Source: Rhodococcus maanshanensis NBRC 100610 (GTDB lineage Bacteria > Actinomycetota > Actinomycetes > Mycobacteriales > Mycobacteriaceae). Taken from it: 64,000 bases of DNA. Under the pieces are notes generated by a model. That model was not told the DNA's origin. It made no database searches and saw only the letters and a list, made by a program, of their open reading frames with translations. Below are positions 7,086-16,649 of this stretch, piece by piece. A program made the position numbers and the translations under genes. The DNA lies in the NCBI RefSeq assembly GCF_001894865.1, contig NZ_BCXA01000008.1, forward strand, positions 51,528 through 115,527, written 5' to 3'. How positions within the stretch are numbered: the stretch's first letter is position 1; each line of letters begins with the position of its first letter.

Positions 7086-9020
7086 TCAGGGACACAACGT
7101 CGTCACCTCGCCGCCGATCGAGGCGGCCACGCAGCCGGGCTGCACGGCCCCGAGGTCGGCATCCTCGAAGGCGCGCTCGCCGAAGTTCGCCGTCACCTCG
7201 AGCGCTCCGTCGCCGAAGGTGGTGCGCTGCACCGTGCGGTCCTCGGTCAGCCACCGGAAGTCGGTCATCGGCTCGGTTCCCGCGGCCTCCTGGATGGTGG
7301 CGAAGAACCTCTGCATGGTCGCCATCCGCGGCCCCTCCTCGGCGATGGTCTGCGCATTCAGGGTGTAATTCAACGGGGTGTTGTAGAGCATCGCGAGCAG
7401 CGCGCGGGTGGTCTGCAGGGATGGCAGCTTGTTGAAGGACAGCTCCCAACGATCCGTGCTGACCACCGAATCGTGCAGCACGGTCTCGTACAGCGGCACA
7501 CGGTACTTCGGGTCGAACATCCCGGCGCGCAGCTTCTCGGGCAGCTCGACCGGCTTGAAGAAGGTGGCCGGTCCGTTCTTCCCCCAGTACGCACCCCACG
7601 TCGCCTTGTCCCGTTCCAACTTCCAGAGGTCGTTCATGACCGGGGTGCTCGAGCCGTGACTGAAGGACACGACGCCGTTGGCCCACGACCCGACCGTCTC
7701 CGAGCCCAGCACCAGGTCCTCCCCGATCACGCCCATGCGATCGAGGCGGTTCTGCCGGTCCCCGAACTGGGTCATGGGGTGGTCGGGGCTGTGGTCGTCG
7801 AAGACTTCGCCCGTCGCATCGACGTCGAGGAAGTAGCTGTTCGCGCCGTTGTCCACCTTCGCGGTGACCCGGCTCGCCAGCAGATCCGGGCGCGCCGCCA
7901 GCGCCTGTGAGCTCAGGTAGCAGCCCCTGCCGCCGAATCCACCTTCCAGCTCGCCGTTCTCGTCGACGACGCAGTCCCCCGGCCACACCCCGTCGGGCCA
8001 CCGGGAGGACGGATTGTCGACCTCGCCAGACGGGTCCTGCGCATTGCCGAAGGTGTCGTACGGACCGACGAGATAGCCTGCATCCGTTGCGGTCTCGACA
8101 GCCTCTCGGGTCATCGGCTGCTCGTCCGAGTCGTAGCCCAGCCACATTCTCGAGAGACCGAGGTCCTCGAGCTCGCGCATCGACTCCGGGGTGCGGCCGT
8201 CGCCCCACAAGTAGGCGTGGAAGGCACCGACGAGCTTTTCGGTGTCCGGGTTCGCGGCGATCTTCTGCTTCAGGGTGCGCAGGCCGCCCTGCTGCCGCAG
8301 CAGCGCGCGGTAGTCCTTGGCGGCGGCCACCGGCGATCCGTCGGTGAGCGACAGTGCCACGGTATAGGTTCCGGTGCCCTTGGCCTCACTGAACTCGTGC
8401 ACGGAGGTGCCGCGCAGTCGGCCGTCGACCGAGCTGAACCCCAGCGTGGTTCCGATGTCGGTCGGCACCAGGTAGCTCGCACCGACGGCGCCCGCGCTGT
8501 ACCCCCAGAACGGCATGGTCAGGTCCTGCAGCCGCTCGCCCTCCTCCCCGACCAGACCGCTGTCGGGGTCGTTCCAGAAGGCGTCGTCGACCGGGATGCT
8601 CAGCCCCTCACCCCGCGGCAGCTGCAGGTCCCGCGCACCGGCGCCCGTGACCGGCCACGCCAGCTCCTGATCGTCGCGGCCGGTCATGTCGACGACGAGC
8701 CGACCGTCGCGCGCGGTCGCCGTGACGTCGAGGCCGCGTTCGGGATACGACCAGTGTGCGCGGGTGGCATCGACCGAGATGTCGCCCGGTGCGCCCAGGT
8801 CCGTCGCCGCGGCGGCGGACAGCTCGACGGGGCCGCGGACGCTCAGGTCGTTCACGTCGACCCGCGCCTCGCCGCCGTCGATCGGCACGATCACCGTGTT
8901 CCCGTCCACGCGGACAGCCGAATCTGACTGCTCTGCAGAACATCCCGCTGCCGCGAGCGCCAGCGCCACGGCCGCAACCGTTGCCGTCGCGACGGCTCGA
9001 GTCGTTGTCAGTGCTCTCAT
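7086..9020 (-). CDS. Lipoprotein, putative glycoside hydrolase (GH101-like)
   Basis: 644 residues. An N-terminal hydrophobic signal ends in ALAAAGC, so Cys27 is a likely lipobox cysteine and the protein is predicted to be anchored outside the membrane. The middle contains YLWGDG, MWLGYDSDE and a long (alpha/beta)8-like region resembling endo-alpha-N-acetylgalactosaminidase-type hydrolases, with SYFLDVDATGE as a possible catalytic-acid segment. Substrate is not known. It converges on the acyl-CoA dehydrogenase gene. A two-component system lies just upstream on the same strand and may regulate it. Family assignment is by resemblance only. Confidence 0.65.
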   Translation of the reverse strand: MRALTTTRAVATATVAAVALALAAAGCSAEQSDSAVRVDGNTVIVPIDGGEARVDVNDLSVRGPVELSAAAATDLGAPGDISVDATRAHWSYPERGLDVTATARDGRLVVDMTGRDDQELAWPVTGAGARDLQLPRGEGLSIPVDDAFWNDPDSGLVGEEGERLQDLTMPFWGYSAGAVGASYLVPTDIGTTLGFSSVDGRLRGTSVHEFSEAKGTGTYTVALSLTDGSPVAAAKDYRALLRQQGGLRTLKQKIAANPDTEKLVGAFHAYLWGDGRTPESMRELEDLGLSRMWLGYDSDEQPMTREAVETATDAGYLVGPYDTFGNAQDPSGEVDNPSSRWPDGVWPGDCVVDENGELEGGFGGRGCYLSSQALAARPDLLASRVTAKVDNGANSYFLDVDATGEVFDDHSPDHPMTQFGDRQNRLDRMGVIGEDLVLGSETVGSWANGVVSFSHGSSTPVMNDLWKLERDKATWGAYWGKNGPATFFKPVELPEKLRAGMFDPKYRVPLYETVLHDSVVSTDRWELSFNKLPSLQTTRALLAMLYNTPLNYTLNAQTIAEEGPRMATMQRFFATIQEAAGTEPMTDFRWLTEDRTVQRTTFGDGALEVTANFGERAFEDADLGAVQPGCVAASIGGEVTTLCP

Positions 9021-9073
9021 GACCAGCGAACGTAGGCGCCGAACGTTAGAGGAAGATCAGAGCGGCAGACGGG

Positions 9074-10396
9074 TCACGGGGAGGGTGGCAATCGCACGGT
9101 GAAGAGCGCGCCGCCGTCGGGTGCGTTCGCCGCGGTGATGACCGCTCCGTGCGCGCGGGCGATCTGCTGCGCCATGGCGAGACCGAGCCCGGACCCCGCG
9201 GTGCCCCGCGAGCGCGCCGATCGGTAGAAGCGCTCGAAGACCAGACCCAGGTCCGCCTCGTCGATTCCGGAGCCGTGATCGCGCACCGTGAGGACGCCGT
9301 CCGCCAGGGTGATGTCGACCGCGCCACCGGCCCCGCTGAACTTGGCCGCGTTGTCGACCAGGTTCGAGACGAGCTTCGCCAGCCGTGCGCGGGTCCCGTG
9401 CACGGTGTGCGCGCCGACCGAGACCCGGAAGTCGATCTCCGGCCAGTGCGCGCGGGCGGCCTCGACGACCTCCGCCACGACGCCGTCGAAGGCAACGTCC
9501 TCGGTCGCGATGTCCGGTTCGGATCCCTGTGCGAGATCGACGATGTCGTCGATCAGTGTGCGCATGTCGGCGGTGCTGCGCGCCAGCGCCGCCCGCACCC
9601 TGGTCCGCTGCTCCTCGGTCAACCCGTCGCCTCGCGCCAGCAACTCGGCGTTCGCGATGATCCCCGTCAACGGTGTCCGCAGCTCGTGCGAGGCGTCGGA
9701 GACGAGCTGACGCTGGGCGCGGAGGGAGTCGTCGAGGGCGCGCAGCATGGTGTTCATCGATTCGCCGAGCCTCGCCAGCTCGTCGGACCCGTCCACGACG
9801 ATCTCCCGGCTCGGGTCACGTTCCTTCGCGACCAACTGCGCCTCCCGGGAGAGCCGGGTGACCGGGCGCAGCGTGTAGCGCGCCACCGCGTAGCCGAGCG
9901 CGGCGCTGATCACGATGCCGGCGCCGCACAGCAGCGCGAGAAATCGGGCGATCCGGTCCAGCGCCCGGAATTGCTGATCGGCGCGGACAGCGACCAACAG
10001 GGCACCACCGTCCAGCAGCGGGGTCACGTACATCCGACCAGGAAGGCCCATGAGATCGATGTTCGTCAGGAAGGGATCCGACTCGCCTCTGATGACGGCG
10101 TCGACGCCCACCGGTTCCGGCAGCACGACAGGCTTCTCGTCCACGGTGTCGAGCACCTCGAAGCACGCGGGTGAGGCGAGGGTCGCGCATTCGGTCCCGT
10201 CACCCAGGTCCTTTCCCGCGTGCAGTTGCAGCTGCAGCGCGGTCGCCTCCCGGATCAGCCCGAGGTCCAGGCTCCGGTACACCTCACGGGAAGAGATCCA
10301 GTAGGCCCCAGCCGCACAGGCGAGCACCACCGCGGCAACGGCGACCGACGTGACGATCGCCATGCGCGTCCTGATGGGCAGGCGGCCCCGCGTCAC
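9074..10396 (-). CDS. Membrane sensor histidine kinase
   Basis: 440 residues: a transmembrane helix at about residues 13-33, an extracytoplasmic sensor domain containing two Cys, a second helix near residues 150-170, a HAMP linker, the phospho-acceptor box SDASHELRTPLTGI, and an ATPase domain with DNAAKFS, DHGSGI and GTAGSGLGLAM. The GTG start overlaps the stop of the response-regulator gene (GTGA), so the two are translated together. It resembles mycobacterial Mpr/Prr-type kinases, but the signal is unknown. Confidence 0.9.
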   Translation of the reverse strand: MTRGRLPIRTRMAIVTSVAVAAVVLACAAGAYWISSREVYRSLDLGLIREATALQLQLHAGKDLGDGTECATLASPACFEVLDTVDEKPVVLPEPVGVDAVIRGESDPFLTNIDLMGLPGRMYVTPLLDGGALLVAVRADQQFRALDRIARFLALLCGAGIVISAALGYAVARYTLRPVTRLSREAQLVAKERDPSREIVVDGSDELARLGESMNTMLRALDDSLRAQRQLVSDASHELRTPLTGIIANAELLARGDGLTEEQRTRVRAALARSTADMRTLIDDIVDLAQGSEPDIATEDVAFDGVVAEVVEAARAHWPEIDFRVSVGAHTVHGTRARLAKLVSNLVDNAAKFSGAGGAVDITLADGVLTVRDHGSGIDEADLGLVFERFYRSARSRGTAGSGLGLAMAQQIARAHGAVITAANAPDGGALFTVRLPPSP

Positions 10397-11058
10397 GGCG
10401 GCGCCAGCCGATAGCCGAGTCCGCGGACGGTGTGGATGATGCGCGGCTCACCGCCCGACTCCAGCTTCGTGCGGAGGTAGCTGACGTAGACGGCGAGCGA
10501 ATTGGACTGGGATCCGAAGTCGTGCCCCCAGACCCGATCGGTGATGACGTCCCGCGTCAGCGTCTGACCGGCGTTGGCCATCAGCAGCTCGAGCAGCGCG
10601 AACTCGGTCTGCGTGAAGTCGATGCTCCGGCCCGAACGGACGCCGCGACGGGTCTCCGGGTCGATCGTGAGGTCCCCGAATTCCACGGCAGGCTCGGGGG
10701 GCGCCGCTCGGCGCAGCAGCGCCCGCACCCGGGCCGCGAGTTCGTCGATGTCGAAGGGCTTCGGCAGGTAGTCGTCCGCGCCCGCGTCGAGCCCGGCGAT
10801 CCTGTCGCCCACCTCGGAGCGGGCCGTCAGCACCAGGATCGGGATCCGATCACCCCGTTCGCGCAGCAACCGGCACACCGACAGACCGTCGATTCCCGGC
10901 ATCGTCACGTCGAGCACCATCGCGCCAAAGGCGTCCTGCCCGAGTGCGGCCAGCGCGGCGCTGCCGTCGCCGACCGATCTCACCTCGTGTCCATCGAGTT
11001 CGAGCGCGGTCACGACGGCCTCGCGCACCGAGGGATCGTCGTCGACGACAAGGATCAT
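10393..11058 (-). CDS. OmpR-family response regulator
   Basis: A cytosolic DNA-binding partner of the adjacent kinase. The receiver domain shows VVDDDPS, the phospho-acceptor in MVLDVTMPGIDG and the LPKPFD lysine. The C-terminal winged helix ends in HTVRGLGYRL. About 221 residues from the ATG at 11058; a GTG three bases earlier is also possible. It heads the regulator-kinase pair and sits 55 bases downstream of the monooxygenase gene on the same strand. Confidence 0.9.
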   Translation of the reverse strand: MILVVDDDPSVREAVVTALELDGHEVRSVGDGSAALAALGQDAFGAMVLDVTMPGIDGLSVCRLLRERGDRIPILVLTARSEVGDRIAGLDAGADDYLPKPFDIDELAARVRALLRRAAPPEPAVEFGDLTIDPETRRGVRSGRSIDFTQTEFALLELLMANAGQTLTRDVITDRVWGHDFGSQSNSLAVYVSYLRTKLESGGEPRIIHTVRGLGYRLAPP

Positions 11059-11113
11059 CACCCCATCGTGCCCGACATCGGTCCGCCCCGGCCAGGACCG
11101 GAACCCGCCTACG

Positions 11114-12589
11114 TCAGAGGAAGTGGTGGTCGCGCCTGCTCACCCGCCGGGTGCGCAACCAGTACTGCCACGAGAATCCGGGCCACACAGAGTGATTGGT
11201 TCCGTTGGCGTCGACATACCAGCTCGAGCACCCGCCCGTGCTCCAGACCGCGGTGGCCAGCCGCGCGTGCAGGTCGTCGTGGAAGGCCGCCTGCGCGTCC
11301 GCTCTGACGTCGAGCGCACTCGCGCGCTCGCGATCGACCAGTTCCATCGCCCGCAGCGCGTACCGCACCTGCGACTCGATCATGAACACCACCGAGTTGT
11401 GCCCGAGGCCGGTGTTGGGCCCGGTGAGAAAGAACGCGTTGGGCAGGCCCGAGACCGAGATGCCGAGGTGGGTACGGATCCCGTCCCGCATCCACCGCTC
11501 CTGCAGGGTGACCCCGTCGCGGCCGGCGAGGGGAAGTCGGGCCAGCGAGCCGGCGACCCGGAAACCGGTCGCGTACACGATGACGTCCGCCGCACGCCTC
11601 GTCCCGTCCGTTGTGACGATGCCGTCCGGCGTGATCTCGGCGATCCCGTCCGCGATCAACTCCGTGCCCGGCCGGGCCAGCGCAGGGAAGTACTTGTCGG
11701 AGCGCAGAATTCGCTTGCAGCCGATCCGGTAGGCCGGGGTCAGCTTCGCCCGCAGGGTGGTGTCCTCGACCTGACGTCGCAGGTGCCGCTTCGCCCGCCA
11801 CTCCATCGGCCGGGTCAGGACGTGGCGCCCGTTGAGACCGACGGCCAGGAGTTCGGCGTTCCAATAGGTCAGGCTCCGGACGAGGCCGCGGAGCAACGGC
11901 ACCCGCCCGACCGTGCGCGCGACCGGCCCGGCCTCCCTGCGCGGCAAGACCCAGGGCGGCGTGCGCTGATACAGCTGGAGCGAGCCGGCAACGGCCGCGA
12001 TCTCGGGCACCATCTGGATCGCGCTCGCGCCGGTGCCGATGACCGCGACCCGCTTGCCGGTGAGGTCGACGGTGTGGTCCCATCGCGCCGAATGAAACGC
12101 GGCGCCGCCGAAGGACGCGGCGCCCGGCGTCTTCGGCACCTTGGGCAGATGGAGGGCTCCGGTTCCGACCACCAGGAACTGCGCCACGAACTCCCGGCCG
12201 GTGGTGGTGAACAGGTGCCACCGCCCGTCGACCTCGTCCCAGTGACCGCGCTCGACCTCGACGCCGAATTCGATCTTGTCCCGGAGGCCGTATTTGACGG
12301 TCACCTTGCGCAGGTAGCGGAGGATCTCCGGCTGCGATGCCCGGAGGTCGCCCCATGCCTGCTGTTCGAACGAGTACGAGTACAGGGACGACGGCACGTC
12401 GCATTCGCAGCCGGGGTAGGTGTTCTCCCGCCAGGTGCCGCCGACATCCTCGGCCTTCTCCAGTACGACGAAGTCGTCGTGACCGGCGCGGGCCAGGCCT
12501 GCCGCCATGCCGAGCCCGGCGAAACCGGCCCCGATCACCACCACCCTGCTATGCCGGACGTCTCCACGACCTGTCCCTGCCTGCTTCAC
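11114..12589 (-). CDS. Flavin-containing (Baeyer-Villiger type) monooxygenase
   Basis: About 491 residues. The FAD-binding GAGFAGLGMA, the dinucleotide-binding GTGASAIQMV and the ATGF motif place it among class B flavin monooxygenases, which insert oxygen into ketones or oxidise N or S using NADPH. The segment between the two Rossmann motifs (residues near 145-160) is a poor match to the Baeyer-Villiger fingerprint FxGxxxHxxxW, with AAFHSARWD carrying its His and Trp. I choose the GTG at 12589 because it follows GGGAGA and because a longer start would swallow a 33-bp palindrome at 12605-12637. Confidence 0.82.
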   Translation of the reverse strand: MKQAGTGRGDVRHSRVVVIGAGFAGLGMAAGLARAGHDDFVVLEKAEDVGGTWRENTYPGCECDVPSSLYSYSFEQQAWGDLRASQPEILRYLRKVTVKYGLRDKIEFGVEVERGHWDEVDGRWHLFTTTGREFVAQFLVVGTGALHLPKVPKTPGAASFGGAAFHSARWDHTVDLTGKRVAVIGTGASAIQMVPEIAAVAGSLQLYQRTPPWVLPRREAGPVARTVGRVPLLRGLVRSLTYWNAELLAVGLNGRHVLTRPMEWRAKRHLRRQVEDTTLRAKLTPAYRIGCKRILRSDKYFPALARPGTELIADGIAEITPDGIVTTDGTRRAADVIVYATGFRVAGSLARLPLAGRDGVTLQERWMRDGIRTHLGISVSGLPNAFFLTGPNTGLGHNSVVFMIESQVRYALRAMELVDRERASALDVRADAQAAFHDDLHARLATAVWSTGGCSSWYVDANGTNHSVWPGFSWQYWLRTRRVSRRDHHFL

Positions 12590-12604
12590 CGATCTCCCTG
12601 CCCT

Positions 12605-12637
12605 CACGCCAACTTGAACAGTGTTCAAGTTGGCGTG
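12605..12637. promoter_or_regulatory. 33-bp near-perfect palindrome, probable TetR-type operator
   Basis: Arms cacgccaacttgaaca and its exact complement flank a single central base. The core TTGAACA-N-TGTTCAA is of the kind bound by TetR-family repressors. It lies 16 bases above the monooxygenase start and 52 bases below the copA stop. No TetR gene is in the window. A hairpin terminator for copA is the alternative, but there is no T-tract. Confidence 0.6.
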
Positions 12638-12689
12638 GGGTTCACGCAAATCGGCGAGCCCCCGCCGAGGCCGGGGAAGGATCCGGGCG

Positions 12690-14897
12690 TCAGCGGAATC
12701 TGCGCAACCGCAGACTGTTGCCCACCACGAACACCGAGGACAGCGCCATCGCCGCGCCCGCGATCATCGGGTTCAGCAGGCCGAGCGCCGCCAGCGGGAT
12801 GGCCGCGACGTTGTACGCGAACGCCCAGAACAGGTTCGCCCTGATGGTGCCGAGGGTGGCCCTCGACAGCCGGATCGCCTGCGGCACCGAACGCAGGTCG
12901 CCGCGCACCAGGGTCAGGTCGCTCGCCTCGATCGCGGCGTCCGTCCCGGTCCCCATCGCGAGGCCGACGTCCGCGGTGGCGAGCGCCGCCGCGTCGTTCA
13001 CCCCGTCGCCGACCATGGCGACGACGGCGCCCTCGCGCTGGAGCCGCGCCACGTGCGCGACCTTGTCCTCGGGCAAGACCTCCGCGATCACCCGGTCGAT
13101 GCCGACGGTCCGCGCCACCGCGTGCCCGACCTCGGCGCGATCACCGGTCAACAGCACGGGGGTCATGCCGAGCGCCACGATCTGCGCGACCGCCTCGGCG
13201 CTGGTGGGCTTGACGGCGTCGGTGACCGTGATGGCGCCGCGGATCGCGCCGTCCCAGGCCACCGCGACGGCGGTATGCCCGGCCGCGAACACGGACCGCA
13301 ACTCCACCGGGATCGGGCCGTCCGGCCGCCCGACGCTGACCCGGACCCCGTCGACCAGTCCGACGACGCCGAGGCCGGGTCGGTTCTCGAACTCCGCCAC
13401 CGGATACCGGGAGCCGCCCGCGGCCGCGATGGCCCTTGCCACCGGATGCTCCGACGCGCCCTCGACGGCGGCCGCCAGCGCCAGCACGCGATCGGGGCTC
13501 TCGCCGCGCGCCACGACCACCTCGTCGAGCGTCATCCGCCCCGTGGTGACGGTGCCTGTCTTGTCCAGTACGACGGTGTCGATCCGCTTGGCCTGCTCGA
13601 GCACCTCGGGCCCCCGGATCAGGATGCCGAGCTGGGCACCGCGACCGGTGCCGACCAGGAGCGCCGTCGGCGTGGCCAATCCGAGCGCGCACGGGCAGGC
13701 CACGATGAGCACCGCGACCGCGGCGGTGAAGGCCTCCGTCGCGGCGTGCCCGGTGACCAGCCAGCCCGTCAGCGTCGCCGCCGCGATGACCAGCACCACG
13801 GGGACGAACACCGCCGACACCCGGTCCGCGAGCCGCGCCACCGCGGCCTTGCCGTTCTGCGCCTCGGTGACGAGCGCGGCGATGTGGGCCAGCTGGGTAT
13901 CGGCGCCGACCTTTTCGGCCCGCACCACGAGTCGCCCGTTAGTGTTCACGGTGCCGCCGACGACGGCGTCACCGTCGGACACCTCGATCGGCACCGACTC
14001 ACCGGTGACCATCGACGCGTCCACGGCCGCCGCGCCGTCGAGCACCCGTCCGTCGGTGGCGATCTTCTCCCCCGGCCGCACCACGAATCGCTCACCGACC
14101 CGCAACTCGCCCACCGGGATCCGCCGCTCGGCGTCGGCCCGCAGCACCGCCACGTCCTTGGCACCGACCTCGATCAGCGCCCGCAGCGCCGCGCCCGCGC
14201 GGCGTTTGGCCCGCGACTCCGCGTACCGGCCCGCGAGCAGGAAGACGGTGACCGCGGCGGAGACCTCGAGATAGATCTGTCCCGACGGGTCGTGCGCACC
14301 CAACCGCAGCGTGAACTCGTGGGTCATCCCGATGTGCCCCGCGGTGCCGAACACCAACGCCCACACCGACCATCCGTACGCCGCGAGCGTGCCGAGCGAG
14401 ACGAGAGTGTCCATCGTCGAGCTGCCGTGCCTGGCATTCGTCAGCGCCGCCCGGTGGAACGGGTAGCCGCCCCAGAACACCACCAGGGTGGTCAACGCCA
14501 GCGCGACCCACTGCCAGTAGTCGAACTGCAGCGCCGGGATCATCGACAGCGCGACGACCGGGGCGGCGGCGATGGCCGAGATCGCCAGGCGCCTGCCGAG
14601 GTGATCCGGCGCCGGTTCCGCGGGCCCGGCAGCGGCGGGGCCCGCCGCCCTCGACACGGCCGCGGAGTAACCAGCCGCCTCGACCGCGGACACCAGGTCG
14701 ACGGGCTGCACGCCCGCCGGATAGCGCACGTGGGCCCGCTCGGTGGCGAAATTGACGGTGGCGCGGACGCCCTCGATCTTCGCCAGCTTGCGCTCGATCC
14801 GGTTCGCGCAGGAGGCACACGTCATCCCGCCGAGATCGAGGTCGAGCTCCCGGTCGTCGACGTCGACGGCGTCCAGCGCATCAGGGCCGGCGATCAT
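12690..14897 (-). CDS. copA: Copper-exporting P1B-type ATPase
   Basis: 735 residues. An N-terminal heavy-metal domain ([11 protein letters not shown]) precedes eight expected membrane helices. The CPC metal site is in [10 protein letters not shown], the phosphorylated Asp in DKTGTVTTG, the SEHPVARAI His-Pro motif and the [10 protein letters not shown] hinge are all present. It pumps Cu(I) out of the cytosol. Its ATG overlaps the copZ stop (ATGA), completing a csoR-copZ-copA operon. Confidence 0.95.
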   Translation of the reverse strand: MIAGPDALDAVDVDDRELDLDLGGMTCASCANRIERKLAKIEGVRATVNFATERAHVRYPAGVQPVDLVSAVEAAGYSAAVSRAAGPAAAGPAEPAPDHLGRRLAISAIAAAPVVALSMIPALQFDYWQWVALALTTLVVFWGGYPFHRAALTNARHGSSTMDTLVSLGTLAAYGWSVWALVFGTAGHIGMTHEFTLRLGAHDPSGQIYLEVSAAVTVFLLAGRYAESRAKRRAGAALRALIEVGAKDVAVLRADAERRIPVGELRVGERFVVRPGEKIATDGRVLDGAAAVDASMVTGESVPIEVSDGDAVVGGTVNTNGRLVVRAEKVGADTQLAHIAALVTEAQNGKAAVARLADRVSAVFVPVVLVIAAATLTGWLVTGHAATEAFTAAVAVLIVACPCALGLATPTALLVGTGRGAQLGILIRGPEVLEQAKRIDTVVLDKTGTVTTGRMTLDEVVVARGESPDRVLALAAAVEGASEHPVARAIAAAGGSRYPVAEFENRPGLGVVGLVDGVRVSVGRPDGPIPVELRSVFAAGHTAVAVAWDGAIRGAITVTDAVKPTSAEAVAQIVALGMTPVLLTGDRAEVGHAVARTVGIDRVIAEVLPEDKVAHVARLQREGAVVAMVGDGVNDAAALATADVGLAMGTGTDAAIEASDLTLVRGDLRSVPQAIRLSRATLGTIRANLFWAFAYNVAAIPLAALGLLNPMIAGAAMALSSVFVVGNSLRLRRFR

Positions 14898-15097
14898 GGC
14901 GCCAGCTCGTAGCCCGCCTCTTCGACCGCCTCCGCGACGGCCTTCGGGTCGAGCTCGCCCTCACTGGTCACACGGACCGCCCCGGTGGCCAGGTCGACCT
15001 GCACGTCGGTGACACCGGCGATGGCCCCGACCTCCTCGGTGACCGAGGCGACGCAATGCCCGCAGGTCATACCCGTGACCGTGTACGTGGTCTGCAT
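14894..15097 (-). CDS. copZ: Copper chaperone, heavy-metal-associated domain protein
   Basis: A 67-residue single-domain protein with the [11 protein letters not shown] metal-binding CxxC loop in a beta-alpha-beta-beta-alpha-beta fold. It should carry Cu(I) to CopA and possibly to CsoR. It lies 11 bases after csoR and is coupled to copA. Confidence 0.93.
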   Translation of the reverse strand: MQTTYTVTGMTCGHCVASVTEEVGAIAGVTDVQVDLATGAVRVTSEGELDPKAVAEAVEEAGYELAP

Positions 15098-15108
15098 CCG
15101 CGCGCTCC

Positions 15109-15390
15109 CTAGGACCGGACGAGGCGGGCGATCGCGTCCGAGGCCTCTTTGACCTTGGCGTCGGCCTCGGGGCCGCCCTTCTTGGCCGCCTCGACCACGC
15201 AGTGCGCGAGGTGCTCGTCCATCAGCTTCAGTGAAACCGACTGCAGCGCCTTGGTCGCCGCCGACACCTGGGTCAGGATGTCGATGCAGTACCGGTCGTC
15301 GTCGACCATGCGGGAGATGCCCGCGACCTGTCCCTCGATGCGACGAAGGCGCTTGAGGAGGTCATCCTTCTGCGGGGAGTATCCGTTCAT
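15109..15390 (-). CDS. csoR: Copper-sensing transcriptional repressor CsoR
   Basis: 93 residues, all-helical DUF156/CsoR family. The Cu(I) ligand set Cys-His-Cys is visible: YCIDIL followed by HLAHC. RLRRIEGQVAGI is the signature helix. Apo-CsoR represses; copper binding releases DNA. An operator-like sequence lies 11 bases upstream of the start, so the operon is probably autoregulated. Confidence 0.93.
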   Translation of the reverse strand: MNGYSPQKDDLLKRLRRIEGQVAGISRMVDDDRYCIDILTQVSAATKALQSVSLKLMDEHLAHCVVEAAKKGGPEADAKVKEASDAIARLVRS

Positions 15391-15400
15391 GCCCTTACCA

Positions 15401-15415
15401 TACCCCCCGTGGGTA
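15401..15415. promoter_or_regulatory. Probable CsoR operator
   Basis: The sequence tacccccc-gt-gggta has TACCC/GGGTA arms around a C-rich centre, as in known CsoR sites. It sits immediately above the csoR start. Confidence 0.5.
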
Positions 15416-15447
15416 CTGGCCGCCAGGTAGGACCGCTGTTCGCCCGG

Positions 15448-15693
15448 TCACTGCGGACCGCCACGATCCCGCCTCCTGACCACGTCGATCACCAACAACC
15501 CGGCCACGATCACCAGCGCGGTCGCCGCCCCGATCCAGGTGCCGGAGTAGTGCGTGCCGGTGAACGCAGGGGCGCTGTCCATCGCGGGCGCGAAGTCCGA
15601 GGTCTGCACTCCCCGGTTCCAGCACCAGACCGCCGTCGCGATCGCGAGCACCGCCAGGCCGAGCTCCACGATCCGCGTCATCCGTTCGCTCAT
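15448..15693 (-). CDS. Small two-helix membrane protein
   Basis: 81 residues with two hydrophobic helices (about 9-27 and 52-70) and a basic, charged C-terminus. It is the last gene of a run of four membrane-protein genes after hemB, overlapping the previous stop by ATGA. By size and place it corresponds to Rv0514 as I remember it. Function unknown. Confidence 0.75.
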   Translation of the reverse strand: MSERMTRIVELGLAVLAIATAVWCWNRGVQTSDFAPAMDSAPAFTGTHYSGTWIGAATALVIVAGLLVIDVVRRRDRGGPQ

Positions 15694-16226
15694 CGCTCAC
15701 CGTCCTCCGCCTCGTCCGCCTCGTCCGCGACGAGCCGCTCCAATTCGGACCGCAGCCCGTCGCCGTCCCGCGCCCATGCCCGCACCACCGAGCCGTCCCG
15801 CAGCCGCAACCCGATCCCCGTACGGCGCCGCGGCACCCCGGACAGCTCGCCGAGCGACGGGGCGCTCTCCCACGGCTCCAGATCCTCCGCGAACGGATCC
15901 GCCTCCGGCAGGACCTCGGCGATGTCGGTCACCTCCAGCGCCTCGGCGCCGTTGCGCAGCACCGCCGGGGTGAGCAGGACGCTCGCATGCCTGCGCGCGG
16001 CCACCACCTGAAGGGCGACCAGGCCCGCCAGCAGCGCGGCGAACAGCGCCAACCCGAGCCAGTGCACACCCGAACCGATGATCGCCTCCACCACGAGCAC
16101 GACCAGGCACAGCGCCGGGCCGAGCGCGACCAGCGACCACCGTCCGCCCGGTTCCTCGAACAGCACCCGCTCGGCGACGTCGGCCGATCCGGCGTCGCCG
16201 TGCGGCCGATCCTCACTCACCGGCAA
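15690..16226 (-). CDS. Membrane protein of unknown function
   Basis: 178 residues. Two adjacent hydrophobic helices near residues 32-75 are followed by a soluble, acidic C-terminal half with a beta-strand-rich centre, so it looks like a PH-like or DUF-type domain on the cytosolic face. It overlaps the preceding gene by 14 bases and the following gene by ATGA. Its size and place match Rv0513. Function unknown. Confidence 0.75.
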   Translation of the reverse strand: MPVSEDRPHGDAGSADVAERVLFEEPGGRWSLVALGPALCLVVLVVEAIIGSGVHWLGLALFAALLAGLVALQVVAARRHASVLLTPAVLRNGAEALEVTDIAEVLPEADPFAEDLEPWESAPSLGELSGVPRRRTGIGLRLRDGSVVRAWARDGDGLRSELERLVADEADEAEDGER

Positions 16227-16644
16227 ACCACTCCGTCGAGGACCTCAGGTAGACGAGCGCGCTCGCCACCAGCGCGAGCACCGAGACAAGCAGCGTTGGC
16301 ACCTGACCAAGGCCGGTCGCGATCAGCCCGAGCTGCAGCAGGGCGAACACCGCCGAAAGCGCGACGATCGCCCGCCGGAAGCGCGGATCCCCCGCCCTGG
16401 TCGGCCCCGCCATCAGCCCGACGCCGAGCCCGGTGAGCAGCGAGACGGCGCCGGAGCCACGCAGCAGCACGATGAACTCGTCCACGCTGTCGGGGTTCGA
16501 GCCGCGCGTCACCAGTTCCTCCCGTATCGCGGTGCCGGGCGAGGTCAGCGCGAGCAGCCCGAAGAGCACAAGCAGCGCGGCGCAGACCAGCCACAGCCAG
16601 TACGCGATGTCGACGGGGCGAGGACGGGCCTGCGCGTCACCCAC
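16213..16644 (-). CDS. Four-helix membrane protein
   Basis: About 143 residues from the GTG at 16644, which begins five bases after the stop of the upstream gene; longer frames run antisense-like through that gene and are not believable. Four hydrophobic helices fill most of the protein. It is translationally nested in the hemB-distal membrane-protein run. I do not recognise the family. Confidence 0.7.
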   Translation of the reverse strand: MGDAQARPRPVDIAYWLWLVCAALLVLFGLLALTSPGTAIREELVTRGSNPDSVDEFIVLLRGSGAVSLLTGLGVGLMAGPTRAGDPRFRRAIVALSAVFALLQLGLIATGLGQVPTLLVSVLALVASALVYLRSSTEWFAGE

Positions 16645-16649
16645 GACGG

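Noticed and set aside
12621..14912. 763-residue plus-strand ORF
   Set aside because: Antisense shadow of copA; no recognisable sequence.
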